64,000 bases of DNA from RUG369 sp050949645 (GCA_050949645.1 JBMNGC010000001.1:2666001-2730000); one strand, 5' to 3'. Positions 9,659 through 19,155 are shown, numbered from the stretch's first letter. The notes: generated from the sequence alone by a model not told the origin. Program-made: numbers and translations.

Positions 9659-11428
9659 TTACTGGACGATTTCCGTCTTCCTCGTCTCACGAATCACCGT
9701 CACCTTGATCTCGCCGGACATTTGTATCCGGTCGCGCAGCGCGTGGGCGATATCCCGACAAATCTTCGCGGCGCCTTCGTCCGTCGTCGTCTCCGGATCG
9801 ACCATAACGCGGATCTCTCGGCCCGCCTGTACGGCGAACGCATTCTCGACGCCCGGAAACTCCTTCGCGATTTGTTCAAATTCGCTTATCTTTCGGACAT
9901 AATTCTCCAGCGTCTCGCGACGCGCGCCGGGTCGCGACGCGCTACACGCGTCCGCCGCCGCAACGATCGTCGTGTAAGGACCGGCGATCCTTGGATCCTC
10001 ATGGTGATTCAACGCCGCGTCGATCACCTCTTCTTGCTCGTAATAGCGTCGCAACAGCTCGGCGCCGATCTTGGGGTGGCCGCCTTCGACGTCGTGGTCA
10101 ATCGACTTCCCAATGTCGTGCAGGAGTCCGCAACGGCGCGCCAGCATTTCATCGAGCCCCATTTCCGACGCAATCATCCCCGAGAGAAACGCAACTTCGA
10201 TCGAATGGCGCAAGACGTTTTGGCTGTAGCTCGTTCGAAAGCACAGACGCCCCAGGTAGGTGATCAGTTTATGGTGCAATGAACGAATTCCGACTTCTTC
10301 GCACGCCTCGATCCCCTCGCGATGGATGAACTCCTGAACGTCCTCGCGCGCCTGGTTGTAAATTTCCTCGATCCGCGCCGGATGGATCCGTCCGTCCGAG
10401 ATCAGTCGCGAAAGCGTTAGACGCGCCACCTCGCGTCGAACCATATCAAACGCGCTCACAATGACGACGCCTGGCGTGTCGTCGATAACGACGTCGGCGC
10501 CCGTGATCTTTTCAAAGGCGCGAATATTACGTCCTTCACGACCAATGACGCGCCCCTTCATATCGTCGTTCGGGATATCGACCATGCTGGTCGTGACCTC
10601 GGAGGTATGCGAAGCCGCATATCGTTGGATCGCCGTCAGAATGATCTTTCGCGCCGTCTCCTGGCTCTTCTCCGTAATGCGCTTCTCATGCTTAAGAATG
10701 AGCGCGCCCTCTTCTTCAACGAGCTCCTGGTCGAGTCGATCGAGCGCCATCTTCCGAGCGTCCTCGCGCGTGAGCGACGCCACTTCGTAGAGCTTATGTT
10801 CCTGCTCGGCAAGAGACGCTTCAAGCTTCTCGTTGATATCGTGCTGTTGGTCGACTTTCTGCTGGAGCTCTTCTTGAAGCGCTGCGACCTTCCTCTCTTG
10901 AACGCGGAGTTCGTTCGTCTGCTGCTCAAGCGTCTCCTGACGACGCTCTAGACGCCTTTCCTTATCGGAGAACTCTTGAATCGTCACGCGCTTCTCGTTT
11001 TCAAATTCCTCTTTCTGACGCATCGACTTTTCTTTGAGCTCAAGCTCCGCTTCGCGACGAAAGTTATCGACGTCCGCCTTGGCGCGCGCAAGCAAGGCGT
11101 CCACGTCTTTCTGCGCTCGCTCGCGCAGATCGTCGGCGTCTTGGCGCGCGCGGTCCGAAACTCGCGACGCTTCGCCTCGCGCGTCAACAACGACACGACG
11201 AGCCTCCTCCTGCGCCGCGGCGACAACTCGCGTTGCTTCATCCTGCGCAGTGGAGACGACTCGCGTCGCTTCCTCCTGTGCAGTGGAGACGACGCGCGTC
11301 GCTTCTTCCTGCGCGTCGATGCGACGCAACTTGTCTAAATAACGAACGCCCCAGAAAACACCGCCGCCCGATAGAAGGGCGACGCATATCGACGCCGCCA
11401 GAACGATTAAAATAGTAGTGGGGTCCAA
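9659..11428 (-). CDS. rny: Ribonuclease Y
   Basis: This membrane-anchored endoribonuclease starts mRNA decay. Domain order: an N-terminal helix (TTILIVLAASICVALLSGGG), a long charged coiled coil, a KH RNA-binding domain (GRVIGREGRNIRAFE) and an HD metal-dependent catalytic domain (LLHDIGKSIDHDVEGGHP with a later NHHED). The coiled coil is lengthened by near-identical 11-residue repeats (EATRVVSTAQE type). I prefer the TTG at 11428, which has GGAGG 10 nt upstream and gives MDPTTILIVL. A GTG at 11458 would add ten residues but has no ribosome binding site. The length of about 589 aa is above the usual 520 because of the repeats. Confidence 0.95.
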   Translation of the reverse strand: MDPTTILIVLAASICVALLSGGGVFWGVRYLDKLRRIDAQEEATRVVSTAQEEATRVVSTAQDEATRVVAAAQEEARRVVVDARGEASRVSDRARQDADDLRERAQKDVDALLARAKADVDNFRREAELELKEKSMRQKEEFENEKRVTIQEFSDKERRLERRQETLEQQTNELRVQERKVAALQEELQQKVDQQHDINEKLEASLAEQEHKLYEVASLTREDARKMALDRLDQELVEEEGALILKHEKRITEKSQETARKIILTAIQRYAASHTSEVTTSMVDIPNDDMKGRVIGREGRNIRAFEKITGADVVIDDTPGVVIVSAFDMVRREVARLTLSRLISDGRIHPARIEEIYNQAREDVQEFIHREGIEACEEVGIRSLHHKLITYLGRLCFRTSYSQNVLRHSIEVAFLSGMIASEMGLDEMLARRCGLLHDIGKSIDHDVEGGHPKIGAELLRRYYEQEEVIDAALNHHEDPRIAGPYTTIVAAADACSASRPGARRETLENYVRKISEFEQIAKEFPGVENAFAVQAGREIRVMVDPETTTDEGAAKICRDIAHALRDRIQMSGEIKVTVIRETRKTEIVQ

Positions 11429-12138
11429 TGCAAATATTCCCTCCGCGACGCTCGACACAGACGCCGGGTTAATAGAAAGATACTCGAGAAATCGTCGACG
11501 CTTCGCGCCTTCATTCCGGCTGTTGTTCTGCCGCGCGGACCTCGCTTAAGACGCGGCCATGGACCTCGTTTGCCAGCGCGCGCCAAGCATGACGCGCAAA
11601 ACAAGGACCTCGTCGTCGAACGCCTGCGGCGTAGAATCCAAAATGGCCTCGACTCAACGACAAACACATTTCAACGGATAATCGCTCGAAGAACAGACGT
11701 TGAAACGCACGCGGAGCGGCTCGGGAACAGCCGCCTCAACGAGACGGCGAATATATTGATTCGTCTTAAAGACGTTTAGAGCACAACGCGACGCACGGTT
11801 ACCTTACGGAAGCGTCTCCCGAGAGGTTTCCTGTCGTTTCAACGAATCTGCGTTTATATCTATCGATCAACTCGCGCCAACGTCGGGTACGACGGTCACG
11901 CGTTTAAAAATCATAAGAACGCCTCCGCGCGAAAAAAAAAACGCACGGCTGCAACGCTCGGGAGCATTGTAGCAAAATTTCAATCTAGAATCAAGGAGAA
12001 AAACGAACTTCTCCACAGAAAAACGCCGCGATTAAAAAGAAAAGTCGCGGATCGCGCAGCGTATAAGAAAAACGCGATCCGTGACGGTTTGAGATATCGC
12101 CGCGTGCTCTCAGAGAAGAGAGCGCACCCCTTCAGAGA
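11429..12138. other. Intergenic interval between frr and rny
   Basis: No convincing gene lies here. Short reading frames on both strands lack ribosome binding sites and recognisable composition. The right end holds the likely frr terminator. The remainder probably contains the rny promoter and leader. I looked for RNase P, SRP and tmRNA signatures and saw none. Confidence 0.4.
12033..12081 (-). terminator. Probable frr terminator
   Basis: A 9-bp stem (12048-12056 with 12073-12081) is followed on the minus strand by a pyrimidine-rich, T-rich tail. It is 58 bp beyond the frr stop. Confidence 0.45.
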
Positions 12139-12699
12139 TCACTCGTCCATGACGTCTTGTTCGCGTTTTTTAGCAAGATCAGACGCTTTCTCTTCGTATT
12201 TTTTCGTGAGCTCTTGGATCGAATCCTTGACGGAATCGCGCACGTCCTCCGAGATATTCTTCTCCTTCTCTTCCGCGTCGACCATCTTGTTGCCGTCGCG
12301 GCGAACGTTGCGAATAGCAATTTTGCTCTCTTCGCACAGCTCGCGAATCATCGCCGCCATCTTAAGGCGCACTTCAGTCGAAAGGGGCGGGACGTTGATG
12401 CGGATCACCTTGCCGTCGTTATTCGGCGCAAAGCCAAGGTTAGAATCGCGAATGGCTTTTTCGATATCTTTAAGCGTCCCCGCGTCAAACGGACGAATCA
12501 GAATCTGCTGGGGTTCGGGGCACGCGACGGTCGCGATCTGTTTGAGGGGAAGCTCGCTACCGTACGCCATCACGCGCAGGCCGTCGACCAGACCGGGCGT
12601 CGCTCGACCGGTGCGAACCGTCGCGAGTCCTTTGCGCAGTCGCTCGACCGCCTTCCCCATTCTATCTTCAACGTCCAATAAAATTTCATCAGTCGTCAT
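12139..12699 (-). CDS. frr: Ribosome recycling factor
   Basis: This cytoplasmic factor, with EF-G, splits the post-termination ribosome. The 186 aa from the chosen ATG match the family length exactly. The diagnostic segments are LRTGRAT-like VRTGRATPGLVDG, the central ILIRPFD segment, and RDGNKMVDAEEKEKNISEDV in the long three-helix arm. The frame is open for 21 further codons upstream, but the ATG at 12699 is preceded by GAGAG and gives the conserved start MTTDEILLDVEDRM. RNase Y follows on the same strand after about 700 bp, so it is probably a separate unit. Confidence 0.97.
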   Translation of the reverse strand: MTTDEILLDVEDRMGKAVERLRKGLATVRTGRATPGLVDGLRVMAYGSELPLKQIATVACPEPQQILIRPFDAGTLKDIEKAIRDSNLGFAPNNDGKVIRINVPPLSTEVRLKMAAMIRELCEESKIAIRNVRRDGNKMVDAEEKEKNISEDVRDSVKDSIQELTKKYEEKASDLAKKREQDVMDE

Positions 12700-12895
12700 A
12701 TGTACTCTCTCGTTTTTATTCTCGAACTGGCGTCGGCGCGCAACTGTTCGTCGTTCTTTCACGCCAGCGACGCGAGGGGTCTTATTCTCTTATACTCGCG
12801 TTTGCTCGCCGATAGCCCCGGCCATTATGCAAACACAAGTTAATATAAAAGGAAACACGTAGCGACGCAAGGGCCGCAGTAAAATATTCGTCTAT

Positions 12896-12938
12896 AAAAA
12901 AAGACGCTCCCACGCCAAAATTAGCGCGAGAGCGTCTT
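12896..12938 (-). terminator. Terminator of the BY-kinase transcript
   Basis: A 9-bp stem (12901-12909 with 12930-12938) is followed on the minus strand by seven Ts. It lies just beyond the second stop (12969), not the first (13140), of the gene upstream, which suggests that the transcript covers the whole Gly/Tyr repeat tract. Confidence 0.75.
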
Positions 12939-12968
12939 ACAGAGCCAAAGCGTCAGGAACGGTTAGTC

Positions 12969-13139
12969 CTAGGCCTTTGGCCCGATCTTGTCGTCTTCGT
13001 CGGCGTCAGAGCCGTAGCCATAACCGCCGCCATAGCCGCCGTAGCCGACCCCGTAACCGCCGCCATAGCCGCCGCCGTAGCCGCCATAACCGCCGCCATA
13101 ACCGCCGCCGTAGCCGCCGCACTCGCCGTAGCCGTCCGC
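12969..13139 (-). pseudogene. In-frame continuation of the BY-kinase Gly/Tyr tail beyond an amber codon
   Basis: Directly after the TAG at 13140-13142, the same frame continues for 56 codons before a second TAG at 12969. These codons are Gly/Tyr repeats of the same GGYGGGY type, ending in an acidic piece (SDADEDDKIGPKA). The composition and repeat phase match the tail before the stop. Either the tail was truncated by mutation, the amber is read through, or the assembly has an error in the repeat. The amber stands where a Tyr codon would fit the repeat. Confidence 0.7.
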
Positions 13140-15743
13140 CTAGCTACCATATCCGCCGTAGCCGTAGCCGCCATAGCTACCATATCCGCCGTAGCCGTAA
13201 CCGCCATATTGGTGAGACTCGTCTTCTATCGCCGCCTCATTGTAGAAATGATGCTTGCCATAGAGGTTCACGATGCAACCGAGAATGTTGGCGCCAACGT
13301 CGACGAGACTCTTAACCCCCGTGACGACGTCCGGACGACCGCGACGACGAATACGGAAGATGTAGAGGACTCCGTCGACGCGCGGCGCGATCGACTGCGA
13401 GTCGTTCACGTAGAGCGCGGGAGGCGCGTCAATCAGCACGACGTCATAGATCTCGCGTACTTCGGCGAGGATCTGATCAAAATTCTGGCTGGCAACGAGC
13501 TCGGCCGCGGCTTTACGATTCGTTCCCGCCGTCATAACGTCGAGATTCTTAATCAGCGTCGGACGAGCCGCCGTTTCGACGTCAACCGCGCCAGCGAGCA
13601 CGTTCGAAAGCCCGACGTCGTTGATAAGGCCAAACCACTTGTGGATATCCGGCTTTCTCATGTCGCCGTCGATGAGCAAGACTTTCTTACCCGCTTCCGC
13701 AACTTTAACGGCGATGTTAGAAATACATAACGTTTTACCGTCGGTCGGGTGAGGGCTCGTTCCCATCACAACGACGCATCCGCTGCCCGGCGGCTGATTA
13801 AAGAGCCGCGTTCGCAACTGGCGGAAGAGCTCGCAAATCGTGTCGTTCGGGTGATAGTAGGCGATGAGCGCCGGATCCGGCTTCTGCGCCTTATAGCATT
13901 CTGCGCGTCGACGCGGAGTAATGTCCCTGTATTTCGACGACAGCGACGGCAACTGCAACAAGATCGGCACGCGGCACGCGCGAACGACTTCGATTGGCGA
14001 GTGGAAGGTCGCGTCCGTAATATCGACAAGGTAGGCGATCGCCACGCCAAGGATCAGACCAAGCATAAATCCAACGGCGACAAACTTGAACAGACTAGGA
14101 TAAACAGGAGTCGTATCGGGAATCGCCTGCGCGAGAACTTCAACCTGATACGCGTTGACGTCGCTCATGAGCGCGAGCCCTTTCAAGCTCTGCTCAAGGT
14201 GATCGAGCATCGTTTTAAGGGATTCGATCGAAAGCTTCTTCGTTTCGATCGTCTCGCGATATTCTGTGATATTGCGAACCTCGGAGTCTTTTGCCTCAAC
14301 GTACGTATTAATTTTCGACTTTTCTTCGCGCAACTCGCTCATGCGATTTTGCAGCGCGTTCATGTACGCCTGGAAAAGCTGTTTGTAGTTGATGACGCCG
14401 ATTTTACCCGCCATCTCCTGGTACTTCGCGCGAGTCGTCGCAAGCTGATCTTCCAATTCCTCAAGCTGCTTACGAAGCGCGACGACCGTCGGATGGTCTG
14501 CCGCATACTGCTTCTCCGTATCGACCAACTTCATCTTCAGTTCGTTAATCTGTCCGACGATCGTCGTTTCAGTGTACGCGATCGTGTTCATTTCAGCGAC
14601 CGTGTTACCGTCGGAACTTCCGCGCGCTGCGCTGAAGAGGGTCGTCAGGACGTCGTCTCCTTCGCCGCTGCCGAGGAGCGTAATAATCTCCGCTTCGGAC
14701 AAATCGTCGATTTGTCGGCCGGCAAGCGTCGCTTCAAGGGACTCGACGCGGTTCTCAAATTTGAGGAGCTGGAAGTCGATTTCGACCATGTTTTCGCTCA
14801 TCTTGATGAGCGAGGTTAGAAGCGGGTTATTTTCTTCGCTTCCAATGAAGGTAATGTCTGAGGTTTGAATGTATTCGAAAAGATCCTTCTTCTGCGCTTC
14901 AATCTCGGCCTCGAGCGAATTTTTCGAGTCTTCGATCGCCATACGAACGTCGCTGTTACTGCGGTTGTATTTTTCAGTGAAATACAACTGATACTGCTCA
15001 ACGACCGTATTGACGATCATCGCGGCTTCGGACGGATCGAGCGTCTCGCACGTGATAGAGATCGTGTTGGCGTCTTTAAAGTCGCGCTGCTCGCCGCCGA
15101 TCTTGACGGTAATGAGATCCTTGAGCTCGGCGATCGCTTCATCTTCGTCATCGATAATCGCGGGATCATTCGGATCGATGGTGCGCATCATCTTGCGCTT
15201 CTCCTCATTCTTGAGGATATCGCGCCAGGTATTCGCAAGGATCTGATATGATTTCACAATCATCGCGTGCGTCTCAATCTTGTCGCCGCGCATGTTTTGT
15301 GAAAGATTAGCGCCCTGACCGCGATCGACGCCCGTCAGAATCGAAACGGAGTTCGTCGCGGGAATATAGACGCTTGCGGTCGCAGAATAACGCTTCTGCT
15401 GATTGACGAAGAGGTAGCCTGAGATCGCCGTCGCAATGACCGTCGCCACAATGACGATCCACGCCTGACGTTCCAGAATGTTGATAAAATCAAAGAAGTT
15501 AAGCTCTCTACCCGCGCCAGGCGCCGCCTGAATGGTCGTCGACGCGGAGTAGTGACGCATCGCTTCCGCTGTTCGACGGTCAATGCGTCGAGCGCCGCTC
15601 GGACGTCGTCTAGAGCCCGAACGCGACGAGGAAGAGGGCTTTTGCGACTGACGCCCGGAGGAGGAGCTGGTAGAATCCGTTTGCTTAGCTCCTTCGTTCC
15701 TTTCGGGCGCGTTCGATGATTGATTGTCTGGAATATTGGTCAT
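13140..15743 (-). CDS. Wzz/Wzc-like polysaccharide co-polymerase with BY-kinase domain
   Basis: This inner-membrane protein controls export or chain length of exopolysaccharide and autophosphorylates on tyrosine. Features in order: a disordered Ser/Arg-rich N-terminus; transmembrane helix 1 (WIVIVATVIATAISGYLFV); a large periplasmic coiled-coil region; transmembrane helix 2 (FVAVGFMLGLILGVAIAYLV); and a cytoplasmic ATPase with Walker A (GTSPHPTDGKT), Walker A' (VLLIDGDMRKP) and Walker B (VVLIDAPP). A Tyr-rich GGYGYGGYGS tail sits where BY-kinases carry their phosphorylated Tyr cluster. The ATG at 15743 has AGGTGG upstream; the longer frame begins at a non-conserved leader. The length is 867 aa to the first stop. 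No glycosyltransferase genes are adjacent. Confidence 0.92.
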   Translation of the reverse strand: MTNIPDNQSSNAPERNEGAKQTDSTSSSSGRQSQKPSSSSRSGSRRRPSGARRIDRRTAEAMRHYSASTTIQAAPGAGRELNFFDFINILERQAWIVIVATVIATAISGYLFVNQQKRYSATASVYIPATNSVSILTGVDRGQGANLSQNMRGDKIETHAMIVKSYQILANTWRDILKNEEKRKMMRTIDPNDPAIIDDEDEAIAELKDLITVKIGGEQRDFKDANTISITCETLDPSEAAMIVNTVVEQYQLYFTEKYNRSNSDVRMAIEDSKNSLEAEIEAQKKDLFEYIQTSDITFIGSEENNPLLTSLIKMSENMVEIDFQLLKFENRVESLEATLAGRQIDDLSEAEIITLLGSGEGDDVLTTLFSAARGSSDGNTVAEMNTIAYTETTIVGQINELKMKLVDTEKQYAADHPTVVALRKQLEELEDQLATTRAKYQEMAGKIGVINYKQLFQAYMNALQNRMSELREEKSKINTYVEAKDSEVRNITEYRETIETKKLSIESLKTMLDHLEQSLKGLALMSDVNAYQVEVLAQAIPDTTPVYPSLFKFVAVGFMLGLILGVAIAYLVDITDATFHSPIEVVRACRVPILLQLPSLSSKYRDITPRRRAECYKAQKPDPALIAYYHPNDTICELFRQLRTRLFNQPPGSGCVVVMGTSPHPTDGKTLCISNIAVKVAEAGKKVLLIDGDMRKPDIHKWFGLINDVGLSNVLAGAVDVETAARPTLIKNLDVMTAGTNRKAAAELVASQNFDQILAEVREIYDVVLIDAPPALYVNDSQSIAPRVDGVLYIFRIRRRGRPDVVTGVKSLVDVGANILGCIVNLYGKHHFYNEAAIEDESHQYGGYGYGGYGSYGGYGYGGYGS

Positions 15744-16561
15744 GTGCCACCTGAATTCATTCAATGCCTGAATAACAACGCCGTCGACTGTTCCGCTTTG
15801 ACGGAGCAATCTTGACGCCAGGCGCGATTATATTGGAAGCCGTCTGATTCGAAGTCGTTCCGAATGCGCTCTAGAACCGTCCAAAACCTCGAGGTTACGC
15901 AACGCCAACATGCGCGCTCCTAGAGACGCCAACCGGTAAAAACATCGTCGTTCCTTCGACTCCAATACTCGGGAAATTTCCTTTTCTGCACGATGAAACA
16001 CCGATTCAACAGAGTATAAACAAGCCTGTCATTTTAGAAAAGAGGAGATTTTCCATAACTTATCTTCTCAAATACTAAAATATTTAAAATGTGTAAAGGA
16101 TTCTGTTTATCTAAAAATGACAACCTAAACCTAATAAGTAATATGAACCAATTAGGTCAAGCGACTCTAAAGTTTAATTAATAAATTGGGATAGATACGT
16201 AATCTAAACATATTAAAAATAGAATATCTATCTATTTTAAAGTAAATAGAACGTCTACATAAGATATTTACTCTACGATAAGAGTAAAGAATATTTAAGA
16301 ATTCGCTAAAAAGATATTTTTTAGTTTTTTCCTTAAAGAACTAAAAATAACCAGCGCGCTCTCTCATCAGAACACGATCCGTGCGCCGCATTTTCTCCCA
16401 TCTTCTTTTTTAGAAGAGGAGCGTACTCTCGGAACGCTCGCAGTCCGTTCTCCAGACATACCGCGTCGACCATAAAAAATGCGCGAAGAGACGCAGGGTC
16501 AATTCGCGTAGCAAGACTTCAGTATATGCAGAGAATCGAGACGTGATCGAAGAATAAGAAG
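15744..16561. other. AT-rich gene-free interval upstream of the BY-kinase gene
   Basis: About 800 bp hold no supportable gene. From about 15990 to 16350 the sequence is strikingly AT-rich compared with its surroundings. It contains inverted repeats, among them a perfect 8-bp pair (16267-16274 with 16281-16288) and a 9-bp pair (16318-16326 with 16339-16347). This is probably a long, regulated promoter region for the exopolysaccharide gene; nothing more specific can be said. Confidence 0.5.
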
Positions 16562-16600
16562 GCTGTAAAGAGGCGCGTGAAGACGCATCCTCTTTACAGC
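16562..16600 (-). terminator. Terminator of the small secreted protein gene
   Basis: A perfect 12-bp stem (16562-16573 with 16589-16600) holds a smaller inner stem. On the minus strand it is followed by a T-rich stretch. It is 62 bp beyond the stop of the gene ending at 16663. Confidence 0.7.
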
Positions 16601-16662
16601 AAAGATCTAGTTCCACTAGCGAGCACAAGCGGCTCCATCCCGTTCGACTAAGGACAGGGATC

Positions 16663-17196
16663 TTATTCAGCGTTATTACTCACGCCTGAGAGACCAGCAA
16701 GGCCCGCGAGACCCGCGAGACCCGCAAGACCCCAAAGGAATCCGCGGCCGCCGACGGAGCTTCCAACCTCGCAAGGCATCGAGCTGTAAGGACTCGGCGA
16801 ACAGCAGCTGACAGGGTCAGTGACCGTCTGCTGCGGAGGAACGGTTTCCGGAGTGCAGTCGCAGAGACCTTCCGGCCCGAGAACCACCCTGTTCTCTTCC
16901 TCTTCAGCGTCATCTTTAATCTCAATGACCTTGGAACCGAAGTAACCGGTTGACGGCTGCTCGGCGGAAAGGAAATATGTTCCAGGCGCAAGACCGTTGG
17001 TGGTGACGCCTTCCGGGTCGGCAACAGTATCTTCAGCGACAAGGTTGCCGCCAAGATCCATAACAGTATAGTGAATATCCTTAGAAGGAACAACTCCTTG
17101 GCTCGTGCGTGTGAAGTAGCGGACCTGATCCGCTTGAGCAACAGCAACGAAAGCAAGAGCAGCGACGCTAACGATCGCGATTGTAATCTTGTTCAT
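16663..17196 (-). CDS. Small secreted protein with SpaA-like fold and GLA-repeat tail
   Basis: I do not recognise a named family. The 177-aa protein has a clear Sec signal peptide (1 to about 22, VAVAQAD). The middle (about 25-100) reads like a prealbumin or carboxypeptidase-regulatory beta-sandwich (DLGGNLVAEDTVADPEG, LAPGTYFLSAEQP). Then come a Cys-rich stretch (CDC, CC) and a C-terminal GRGFLWGLAGLAGLAGLAGL segment, hydrophobic enough to be a membrane anchor or sorting tail. The ribosome binding site is GGGAG. It has its own terminator and therefore is probably a single-gene unit. It is probably a cell-surface protein. Confidence 0.75.
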   Translation of the reverse strand: MNKITIAIVSVAALAFVAVAQADQVRYFTRTSQGVVPSKDIHYTVMDLGGNLVAEDTVADPEGVTTNGLAPGTYFLSAEQPSTGYFGSKVIEIKDDAEEEENRVVLGPEGLCDCTPETVPPQQTVTDPVSCCSPSPYSSMPCEVGSSVGGRGFLWGLAGLAGLAGLAGLSGVSNNAE

Positions 17197-17566
17197 TTAT
17201 ATCTCCCAAACCCTATCTTGTCGATTTATACGACGCTTAGCCGAACTGAATGCAGGAAACATACGATTCCCACTTCCTCGAATGATTATTCTAGCCGCGG
17301 GGTGAAAAAGTTCAATATGCAAAAGGTGTTTTTTCTGTTTTTCGCCAAAAAAACTGTTATTCTACCCTTGAGTCCCTTTTTCTCGTGTTTCCAACAAAAG
17401 TCGCAGTCCGCAAAAAGGTTGTATATTTCCTATTTCACGCTCTTTGAATATGATTAAAAAACTGTGAAAAAGGCCGTGGCCTATTAGATACATCTTATGG
17501 GCCGAAGTTCCCCAAAAAACTTAATCATCGTAATATTTCCAGGAAGCTACTGTAAGCTACGCCCAT
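17197..17566. other. Intergenic interval, no gene seen
   Basis: About 370 bp with T-rich and A-rich tracts. It should contain the promoter of the small secreted protein gene and the 3' end of the PCMT-like gene. A short GGCC-centred inverted repeat near 17475 is too small to call a terminator with confidence. Confidence 0.3.
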
Positions 17567-19117
17567 TTATCGCGTCGTACGAGACGACCTTTCAAACTTA
17601 TCTTTGACTTCAATTTCGTCGAACTCGATCGTCCCGACGCCGTCGATAATCCCGATGGTGATCGTCCCTTCTCTGGCGCGCGCCGGTGGCGTCAGTTCGG
17701 TTGAAAACGTCTTCCAGTCGCATGCCGCCGCCGGAATTTCAAGAACGTTCGACGCGCCGAGCGATTTGCGGTCCGTGTCAAAAAATTCAACCATGACGAG
17801 CGCAACCGTCATGGACATGCGGCGCGATTCAAGACTCGCGACGCGATACGCGCCAGACACGACGAGCTTTCGGATTGACGAACCGTCGACCGGAAAACTC
17901 TGACTGGCCTGACAACGGAGTTCGCATTCGCGCTGGACTTGTTGAATCGCTTCGGCCGCGCTCACACTGGAAACGCGTTCTTCCGGAAGCGTCGCCGCTC
18001 GAATGCGTTCTGCGTTGCGGTCCTTGGCGGCATGCTCGGCGGAGACGGCAACATTGGAGAAATACCCAACTCGGGAACCATTGTACGCGTCGGCTCTAGC
18101 AAGAGACGAGGCGTTGAAGACGTCGCGCCACCCGAGAGGAAAAGCGCCAAGCTGTTCGACTTGCTGGGGATTTTGATCGTATTGAGATTCCTCGTCATTC
18201 TCCTTCGCTTCCTGACGCGAGAGCGTGGGGAATGGCTCCGTTTCCTCAAATCCGCCGCCGAGAATCGAAGGCGCGGGTAAATTGCGTTCGGGGGGCGCGC
18301 CGGTAAGAAGTTCAATGCATGTCGGAAGAAGCTCGGTGATCTGAAGCTCCTCGCCGCGCTTAACGCCCAAAACAAACTTCTGATGGTATCGGTCCCCCAC
18401 CGGCGCGACCAATCGTCCGCCCTCGTTAAGCTGGTCGACAAGGGACTCCGGAATCTCCTCGATCGCGCGCGTCACGACGATCTTGTCGAAAGGAGCCGAC
18501 TCGCTCCAACCGTCGAGAGGATCGCCAGACTGATGAAAGACGTTCGCGTATTTGAGTTTCTTACAGGCGTCCGACGCACGCTTAACTCCGTTACGTTCTG
18601 ATCCGACGGCGTAAACTTCAGCGACAAGCGCGCTCAAGACCGCGGCATGATATCCGCTTCCCGTTTCAACGACGAGGACGCGATCCGTCGCTTGCGGATC
18701 GAGCGCTTCAAGAGAGTACGCGACGTCGCGCGGGCGCGGTGCGCAAAATTTGCCGTCGAGAGGAATTTCTACGTCGAGATAGGCGTTATTACGCTGTCGT
18801 CTGGGAACAAACTCAACTCTTGGGATCCGAGTAAACGCCCTTAAGAGGGGAACGTTTCGGAAAAGCTTCGTCGGAATGAGATATTCGACGGTCATGAGCG
18901 TCGCTTCCTGAACGCGAGGATATCGACTCTCGAACTCCTCCTGAGAAAGGGGCTCGAACTCGCTGGAGGAAACCGTCTGCGCTTTGCTTGTCGACGCGGA
19001 CGTCGCCGGACCGTTAGCGGATCGAATTTTAATCTCGGCCGAAACAGCGGGTCGAAGAAAGCATAGCGCCAGACAGAACAGCGCGACTATTGGAGCGACG
19101 GCAATCAGTCTTTTCAC
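17567..19117 (-). CDS. Secreted protein with PCMT-like methyltransferase domain
   Basis: An exported protein of about 516 aa. The GTG at 19117 has GGGAG upstream and begins a signal peptide (LIAVAPIVALFCLALCFLRP). The central part (about 60-230) follows the protein-L-isoaspartate O-methyltransferase fold: VEYLIPTKLFRNVPLLRAF, PRVEFVP, the SAM-binding VLVVETGSGYHAAVLSAL, and FDKIVVTRAIEEIP. The C-terminal 200 residues end in a beta-rich, carbohydrate-binding-like region (GTITIGIIDGVGTIEFDEIEV). The canonical TISQP active-site motif of the repair enzyme is replaced by KFCAPRP, so isoaspartate repair is doubtful. It follows the ABC ATPase gene by 38 bp. Confidence 0.8.
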   Translation of the reverse strand: MKRLIAVAPIVALFCLALCFLRPAVSAEIKIRSANGPATSASTSKAQTVSSSEFEPLSQEEFESRYPRVQEATLMTVEYLIPTKLFRNVPLLRAFTRIPRVEFVPRRQRNNAYLDVEIPLDGKFCAPRPRDVAYSLEALDPQATDRVLVVETGSGYHAAVLSALVAEVYAVGSERNGVKRASDACKKLKYANVFHQSGDPLDGWSESAPFDKIVVTRAIEEIPESLVDQLNEGGRLVAPVGDRYHQKFVLGVKRGEELQITELLPTCIELLTGAPPERNLPAPSILGGGFEETEPFPTLSRQEAKENDEESQYDQNPQQVEQLGAFPLGWRDVFNASSLARADAYNGSRVGYFSNVAVSAEHAAKDRNAERIRAATLPEERVSSVSAAEAIQQVQRECELRCQASQSFPVDGSSIRKLVVSGAYRVASLESRRMSMTVALVMVEFFDTDRKSLGASNVLEIPAAACDWKTFSTELTPPARAREGTITIGIIDGVGTIEFDEIEVKDKFERSSRTTR

Positions 19118-19155
19118 GAAATCATTTTCTCCCGGTTGCAAGATCGTGTCGGACG

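Noticed and set aside
12953..13207. Reading frame of 84 codons on the minus strand in the Gly/Tyr repeat
   Set aside because: It is an out-of-frame shadow of the GGY repeats (Ala/Met/Thr only); the in-phase continuation of the kinase explains the DNA better.
13749..14819. Long plus-strand frame opposite the BY-kinase gene
   Set aside because: Antisense shadow rich in Arg/His with no family pattern; the minus-strand kinase has all catalytic motifs.
15744..16561. This AT-rich interval as the replication origin
   Set aside because: No DnaA-like boxes, genes on both sides run the same way, and dnaN is not adjacent; the 25.5-26.8 kb interval fits better.
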